This document shows, piece by piece, positions 57,046-64,000 of a DNA stretch of 64,000 nucleotides (the first letter of the stretch is position 1; the number at the start of each line of letters is the position of its first letter). Both the position numbers and the translations under genes were made by a program. The notes below the pieces were generated by a model that was not told the origin of the DNA, did not search any database, and saw only the letters and a program-made list of their open reading frames with translations. Origin of the DNA: Diadema setosum (Eukaryota > Echinodermata > Echinoidea > Diadematoida > Diadematidae); NCBI RefSeq assembly GCF_964275005.1, contig NC_092705.1, positions 24,160,673 to 24,224,672 on the forward strand, in the 5' to 3' direction.

Positions 57046-57302
57046 ATGAAGAGTTTGTTCGCAAAAACCGATAAGTCCATTTTTGAAGATTTTGAAGTAT
57101 GGTCTCTGTCATAAAGTACAAAATAATACCTTCTAAATGATATATTGGCCACTACATATACACTGTAAAGGTACATTTTTGAAGTTATGGTCAAAAGAAG
57201 CAAAAACTTCTTATTATTCTCTTTATTTTTCTTGACCTTTAATCGCAAATATCTCCATTTGTATATATGGACTTATCGGTTTTTGCAAACAAACTCTTCA
57301 AA
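57046..57302. mobile_element. Fold-back MITE, family B, copy 2
   Basis: ATGAAGAGTTTGTTCGCAAA at the left and TTTTTGCAAACAAACTCTTC at the right, with the inner body of the 30189-30482 copy in opposite orientation. It lies in the first timeless intron. Confidence 0.8.
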
Positions 57303-58852
57303 TTATTCTATTCACCAAACTGTCACCATTAAATGTCCTTTGACTTCCCAGAGCCTCTTTCACAAGATGAAACCCCAAATAAGCATGATTTAAAGCAGCT
57401 TTTTCAAAAGGAGTGTCCCAAAATTGCACCATTTGAAAACAAAAGAAAAAAAAAGAATTACGTCAACGAAAAAAAAAATGTTGAGATGAGCTGCAATAAT
57501 TTTGCTATATAAGTACATAAAATGTGGATGACAATAAATTTTCCCTGCTTTCAGAGTTTGCAGGTGCATCCACCTGCAGTAGGATTTACAAACTTGTAAG
57601 TAATCCCTAGCATGATCCTGCCCCAGGCCCACAAAGCTGCTAAGTTCATCTCCTCAGATACTTTGTAGGCAGCAACATGGCTTGCTCAGGGCAGAATGAC
57701 ATCACTAATCACATTTTATACCACATATGCATTACACAATGCCACTGACTATTAAAATATTTTCTCCCTCCCACAGCTTTTTTTTTTTTTTCTCTCTGTC
57801 TTTTCTTTTTTTTTTCTCCCTCTCTTGCACTATCACTTTCACTCTCTTTTTCTGGCAGCTCCTCTAAGTACAATTGTACATGCACAGGAAATATTATTTC
57901 AATGAGCAGGGAGATTGACGTAATAGAATATTTAACACCACAGCTTTGTGTACAGTGTGTTGTATTATCCATATTACACTACGGAAAGGCACCCCAAGCA
58001 ATTACACAGTTAATCGCCTACACAGTATAATATTGCAAAGACGAATACATGATGACACAATAATTTTAGCACTATTCCTTGTCCTTGTTATTGTATGGCT
58101 CTGAATATGTTGAACTGCACTACCAGCATTGTGTAACAAGTTTTCTGCAGGTATGCTGAACGGAAAAGTCATCCAACACTACAAACACAACAATGCCTCA
58201 TGAAATCCTTGAATAAGGTTTCAGGGCATGATATTGGTGCCAGAATATACTTCAGCATAGAGAATGGGTATATTTGGAATATTCTTTTTTCCTCAATACA
58301 ACATCAGGATCTCATTTCATACAGAGGATTGCAACTAGTTTCATTTTAGATTGCAACAGGCAGTAAACAACCGACAAAAACTTTTTAAGTCATCTCCATA
58401 ATAATCTTGTTACAAATAATGTCTTCTTGAAACAGGTCCACAAACGACATTAAACTAATATTTGGTTGCAATTACAATAGCACATTCTGGTCTCTGTACA
58501 GCAGTTTATCAAACAAATGTGAGACACAGCCTTTCAAATGTGCAGCACATCACTTGCACCAGAAGACTGGGGCATATTTGTTCTAAACTGGTTTAATAGC
58601 TCTATGTACCGGGTAAACCTTTGCTAAAAATGTTCTACAAATAAAAATCTGAAGATTCAACTAAAAATTATAATTCTGTGACATAGAATCATATCTTCAC
58701 AAGAACAATTCATCTCAATCAATGTTGTATCTCTTCTCTCTCCCCATCCATCACATGGTGTTAGCCACTATTCCTCCCGTGAAACTCATTTCAACATCTT
58801 GTGTTTTGGACTGTGACACAACATTCCTCCTGCCTTATTTTCCCAAAGGACT

Positions 58853-58922
58853 TAGGGGTGGGTTAGGTTTAGTTTGACATGAGGATTAGGACTAGGATTA
58901 GGATTAGGGTTAAGGAAAGGTA
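58853..58922. repeat. Degenerate telomere-like TTAGGG stretch
   Basis: TTAGGGGTGGGTTAGG and then GGATTAGGACTAGGATTAGG form a decayed telomeric run of about 70 bases in the long first timeless intron. No flanking inverted repeats were noticed. Confidence 0.6.
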
Positions 58923-59204
58923 AGGATAATGTTTGTGGGTAGACTTTATATTTGGCATAGCGTGCGAGTGAACACAACATGGATACGCTGCCTGCATAAT
59001 CTGACAGTGAAGATAGCCATCTGATCACAAAAATGGAGTAGCTCCATGGTCTAATATCATGTGAAAAGTCTTTCATGAGCAATAAATCACTTACAGTATG
59101 TAGGCCTACTGGGGAAAATGATTAATGTCATCTTGAGAAATGTAGTTCCTCTATAACATTCCAAGACCAAGCATTACATGCAGACAAACAGAGTAGACAG
59201 ACAG

Positions 59205-59235
59205 ACAGACACACACACACACACACACACACACA
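59205..59235. repeat. (CAGA)n/(CA)n microsatellite
   Basis: GACAGACAGACA followed by a CA run, in timeless intron 1. Confidence 0.9.
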
Positions 59236-60620
59236 GATGCACACATTGGTAATCTACAATTAATATAGAATTCTATGCACAACATTTCTCATTGACTAGA
59301 TAGGTCTATATAGAACTCTACAGCCACGACTTCAACTTGCCACAATCAATGCACAGTGATTTTTAGCTCCAACGTTGAGTCCGTTCACACAGATAACTAT
59401 AGATGTCTGATCTAGATTCATCTATAACTTCAGTTTCAGATCAGTGTGCACAGGCAGCATACGCCACGATCCCTTGCAAAGAGTGGTTTTATTTTGAAAT
59501 TTTAAGTGACGACATGAAATGTTTGACCCATTCACCACAGGCAATTCATGACCAAAATTTCGACAAAAGAAATATCTAGACTCTATTTGTCTATACCTCT
59601 AACGTGTACTGGTAGGGCCCTATAGATGGATCTCGAAAAATACAAAATGATGACATAAGATCAACCCTCACAATCGCAGGACCACCTAACGTCAATTACC
59701 ACTTAGTCAATTACCATTTAGTCGCCACTTGCGTGTATTTTTATGCACTCCCAGGTTGGTGTTTTGACTCTATTAACGATAGGCACTGTATTAGTTCGCC
59801 GCCCATAGACAGCACATATTTCGCCATATAATTATCAATATCAGCGCATGTGCTATATACACACACTTCAACGTGGGATTCATGTGCATCATCGCGTTTC
59901 AAATCCAATCGAAATAAAAAACATTCTCACATTAAAAATGGTTTTGTCACCTTATGGTAAAATACATTTGGATTAGACCCAATTAGATTTGTGTTTTTAT
60001 GGAGGAAAAAGGTGAATATTTTCAATAGCAATGTCTTTTGAGAGCGATGAAAATCAGTCGCCCCAGCTGATCTCCGATTGCGGCGTGCATAATACATCAT
60101 GACATGCGCTGTGAATGTCTGGCAACTTTATAGGTACATGTAGGAGAGGCCACATACGTGACCTAATGCCACGGTAATCGACGACAATAGCAATTACTAG
60201 TAATAGCATCTTCCATTCCAGTTCCATATCGTATTCATACCATATGAAACAGATGAGAATTTCTATAGACCCCCCTAGACATCTAGATCTATATAAACAT
60301 TATATTGATAAATAAAATATTAATCGTCATGATTGTATATCACACCGGTACCCAGAAGTATGCATCAACTTGTATATAATTTTGAATCACAAAATGAAAA
60401 GCTCCATATGCCTATTTCATGTAATGCCTTATTACTACGACCCTCTCCGATCCCCCCCCCCCCCCCACCTTCTAGTTCATTTTTGGGCCTCACTCTCAGG
60501 ATGTGTCACGCATTCCCCAGCCAGTTAAGAAACATAGATTCTAGTATCTCTGTGACTCTGCATGCATCATAGTTAGATTGTAACATAAAATTATTAAAAT
60601 GTTGATAATAACTGACTTAC

Positions 60621-60960
60621 AGTGTATGTTTAGAAGTAAAACATGGATCCGGGGTCTACACAAGTAGACAATCACGTCGTAGCTGCGCTGGCTGACGAGT
60701 CTTTCCTTCACCTGCCTGCAGCAGTGACAGTGTTGATACCAATGCAGTCAGCGTTAGTGGCAATTGAATGATATGGTTTCTGCAGTACGACACAGTAATG
60801 ATATGTTGTATAGGCCTAGGAGCCTACTCCTGCAATACACCGTCGAGTGTCACGAAGAAGCTTGTCGAAAGATGCTGTTCATGGCAGTATCCAAGTGACT
60901 GGAAGAACTTAAGGCAGCTCGGAATCGACTCTAACGCCTCACTAAACTAAGCATCATTTT
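60621..60960 (-). other. tim: Probable non-coding first exon of timeless
   Basis: ATACACT/GTAAGTCAG on the - strand (donor at 60620-60615) is a strong splice donor. The coding start exon at 56625-56500 has its own acceptor (TAATTTCAG) only 29 bases before the ATG, so an upstream leader exon is required. A second donor-like site, GGCAG/GTGAAG, lies near 60712. The upstream edge is a guess from raised CpG content. A short upstream frame (ATG TTT TAC TTC TAA) lies near 60635-60645. Confidence 0.45.
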
Positions 60961-61179
60961 CGGCCAAGTCTGTCTATAATGCCAGAAAAAGAAAAAGTAT
61001 CTAAGTTCATATGTATGCGCATACAGTACACATACGTATCTACTTCCGATATGTCCGGCTAATATAATACGACGCAGGTGCCTTGCTATATTGCATTGCA
61101 CAGTACGTTTACCCACTGCGTATATCGTTCACCTTGGCAGTATTGCTCTCAGCCAATCAGCGTGCAGGATTCCAGCGAT

Positions 61180-61330
61180 TTTCCGCTACACGTGTGTCGT
61201 CTGCACGTGTAGTAGTGTTCATCTGAATTTCTTTTTCCTGTGTGGCCTACGTGACGACGATCGTTTCAGCTTTTCGCTGCTCCGATTGAGTGCGTTCGTC
61301 TCATTGATTAGGATGTGTGGATCAGCGGTT
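61180..61330. promoter_or_regulatory. CpG-rich promoter-like region with paired E-boxes
   Basis: CCAATCAG at about 61153-61160, E-boxes CACGTG at 61189-61194 and 61204-61209, and a dense CpG stretch to about 61340. CTACACGTG (61186-61194) and CACGTGTAG (61204-61212) are exact reverse complements around a 9-base centre. The region is upstream of the probable first exon of timeless, and could also serve a divergent + strand transcript. Confidence 0.5.
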
Positions 61331-61542
61331 TTCGACAGCGCGCGAGACAGGTACTGTACTGTACTCTACTCTACTTAGTACTCTTGTATTTTGTTCTTAT
61401 TGTTTTCAGTCACACGGTACGCCGCGGGCAGTCGTCTAAATGCATGAACTCCGTAGGGTATATATGCGATCTCTTTGGAGGGAGTAATATAAAAGTTAAC
61501 TACAGAAAAGAAAGATTCATCAAATTTGTAACTATCTTGTAA
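61314..61542 (+). other. Possible divergent transcript start, unsupported
   Basis: An ATG at 61314 opens MCGSAVFDSARD, ending at CAG/GTACTG. A T-rich acceptor TTGTTTTCAG follows at about 61409, and the joined frame would stop near 61542 after roughly 56 codons. The intron would be only about 60 bases, and no family is recognised, so this is a note, not a gene call. Confidence 0.15.
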
Positions 61543-62220
61543 CTGTCTTCTTGATACATACGTCGAACGACAAACGGGGCATGCTGCTCTTCATCATGAA
61601 TTTATCTTGAATTTACCTTGAAGAGCCACACCTCCATCTTCACGTAGATATATTGTCGCAGGGTTAATTGTAACCTGGTAGAAACCAAAACCCAGCTTTA
61701 GTGCTTCAAAATAAAGTGTGGGCAAGGAATAGAAACAACCAATGTAAAAATTCCAATCAAGATGGTTAGTATTGTTAAATATACAAAATACAAATGGTTA
61801 TAATAAAATTGTTTTTATAATGAACCGTCTACAGTTAACGGTTTAATAAGAAAAATAGTGATATCTCCTTACAGTTTTAGGTTTAGTTGTAAAATTTCAA
61901 TATGGTAGGATGTTTTGTGATACAACTGACCTAGACACTGCATATGGATCTAATGTGATAACTCTAGCATTTTTTTTTTAAATCACTGCTCCCAATGGTA
62001 AACTACTTTTCAGTTTAAATCACTAGATCACTCCACAAGCAACGAATGGCAGACATGTATCTATAATCATTATGATAGTACTTTGTCCAGGGTAGTAGGC
62101 CTACTGAGTAGAGAGGTAAGTCGTCCAGGGAGGTGGGAAGAGGTGGGAAGAGAACCGTACGTAGCTCCGGATCACCTTGGTCTATTATTATCACCGTTTA
62201 GACAATGAGTCGCATCACTT
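61543..62220. other. AT-rich, nothing recognised
   Basis: No frame, RNA or element was recognised. Confidence 0.4.
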
Positions 62221-62612
62221 CAAGGGATCACTATAGTTTTGGGTGAGACCTAACTTCTTCAGGTTTTTTTCTGGTGCGATAGAACCTCCTCTGAAATATG
62301 AAAGGGCATGTAATTCCTAGAGGGATTCAACGTTTACATGATGAAAATTGGTTTTGAAATGGAGGAGTCCATATTCAAAATGGAGCAATCCTAACTAAAA
62401 AGGTGAAGCTCACCTTTTATTACAATCGCTTTGTTTTACTTTGTTTTTAGATGTCTCAGCCATTCTAAAACCGATTTTCATCCCATGACTTCGAATTCCT
62501 CCATGGCATTATGCTATGTATTATTTCATGAGTGGTTTCTTGGTATCTCGTTAAAAGTTTAAAGCCCAATCTTAATTCATATCCACCAATGGGCCCTACC
62601 TTCCCTTTCAGC
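62221..62612. mobile_element. Fold-back MITE, family A, copy 5 (diverged)
   Basis: Carries the family A arms (ATGATGAAAATTGGTTTTGA and AAACCGATTTTCATC) and outer strings AAGGGATCACTATAG and CCTACCTTCCCTTT. More diverged than copies 1 and 3. Confidence 0.7.
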
Positions 62613-63660
62613 GTTACCAGGTTCCAGCAGAACAAAATCACGAAAAGGCATGTTAAAAATCATACAAAAATCACCAGAAATAGCAAAAGTTTGGTAACGA
62701 CAGGGTTACAACCACAAACTCTTGAGGAGTTTTCCTCTGTACTGGTTGCACGGCAGCACGAGTGCGCTGTGCGAGTTACGTCTCGGTGCAATAAGGGTCT
62801 ATATATATAAGGCTGTGCAGGGAGTATTTTGTAGGACCCACTCGAAAAAAAAAAAAGTCCTTGAATATCTTGTTCACTTTACGAAATCATGAAGATGAAC
62901 AAGAAAATTTATAACGCATATAAACATCATATAAACGAGCAATAACATGGAGCATATTCATTCACATTTCAATCTGATTTTTATTCTATTCGCATGTACA
63001 TATTTCAAAATAGGAAAAGAATAGACTGCAGCATAATTATACTGAACGTATAAACATACAAACAAAGTTTCCCATTAGGTGTTGAGGTAGGCCTAATCAA
63101 AAGAGAATTACCTCGATCCAGGTGTCAAAGTCTGATCAAGAATGCAAAGAGTATAAAATCAACTTCTTAAATGAACTGCTGGCAAAGAGATGATCATATT
63201 CCCTGACACAAAGATAGATAAGAGGGTGCAAAGTTTGACAGCTGAGGTATACAACACGAATGAATGCACCAACATTTTAGAGGTTGAACAAAGTTTCCAT
63301 ATTACATGGCTGCGGAAACTGTCGACTTTACATCATGCATTTGTTTGAAATTACGCTTGAGAAAACACGATTTCAGTTGGGTAACCATTGAACGAAATCG
63401 TGAAATATTACCTAATATAAGGTTAAAAGAATAGATTCTAAAAATATTCAGTTAATATAAGGGAAACGGACTTTCAAATTCAAAATCGAATTTATTTCAC
63501 ATGCTAAAAAGAAAGCATTTCGTGAATTCAGCCATACAGTTTTGTAGTTTAATTAATCCTCTATATACCCTCATGCAAACTTTTTTCAGGTAATCGGGTG
63601 ATCCACGGCCGAGATCTTGGGGGGATTATAATGATTAATGAACCAGAGGATGGAGATAGG
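62613..63660. other. AT-rich right edge, nothing recognised
   Basis: An A-run lies at about 62846-62857. No gene recognised on either strand. Confidence 0.4.
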
Positions 63661-63671
63661 GGACTCACTGG

Positions 63672-63790
<119 letters not shown>

Positions 63791-64000
63791 TTCCAAACAA
63801 CTCACATACTGGCAAATGCACAAGTTTCTTGGTATGAGCCTTTGGATATATTGCAAGCTAATTTTCAATGGTGAATGATGAATTTTGGACCCTTCTGAGA
63901 AATAGGCCCGATTATAATAATGTTATATAGCTCGAACACTTTTATATCAAAAGATAAAAAGAATAATGGATTATTTGATAGTAATAACATCAGATATTAA

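Overview
This is a eukaryotic nuclear window, most likely from an echinoderm. It is AT-rich, has long introns with GT/AG boundaries, many fold-back DNA transposons, the recurrent short string ATAGGCCTA, arrays of TTGACCTTTGACC, and TTAGGG-type telomeric repeats. It also carries an insect-type timeless gene, which vertebrates lack. No bacterial features, tRNA gene, rRNA gene or CRISPR array were seen.

Three host genes can be rebuilt exon by exon, with reading phases that agree at every junction. (1) A phospholipid scramblase lies on the + strand at 10613-17547 (7 coding exons, 274 aa). (2) EIF4E2/4EHP, the translation-repressing cap-binding protein, lies on the - strand at 28237-23134 (7 coding exons, 228 aa). 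(3) A Drosophila-TIM-type timeless circadian gene lies on the - strand from 56596 to about 36296 (23 coding exons, at least 928 aa), with a probable non-coding first exon near 60.6 kb. The scramblase and EIF4E2 are convergent. EIF4E2 lies downstream of timeless on the same strand, about 8 kb away.

Layout: 1-10.6 kb is gene-poor, with a worn Polinton-type protease fossil near 1.3-1.66 kb, CpG-rich palindromic repeats and a fold-back MITE. 10.6-18.2 kb is the scramblase. 18.2-23.1 kb holds hairpin elements and a tRNA-like SINE head. 23.1-28.4 kb is EIF4E2, whose first intron holds a small hAT-like element and a telomeric array inside an inverted-repeat element. 28.4-36.3 kb is intergenic, with pogo-like and other MITEs and two weak small-gene candidates. 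36.3-60.9 kb is timeless; its 5.8-kb intron at 41.1-47.0 kb carries a 3.8-kb hAT-like element filled with a ~190-bp satellite, itself inserted into another repeat that bears nuclear-receptor-like DR1 arrays. 60.9-61.4 kb is a CpG-rich promoter-like region with two CACGTG E-boxes arranged as an inverted repeat. The rest, to 64 kb, is repeats and AT-rich sequence.

The genes do not form one pathway. Timeless is the circadian gene and the paired E-boxes upstream of it are the most attractive regulatory signal. EIF4E2 and the scramblase look like ordinary neighbours.
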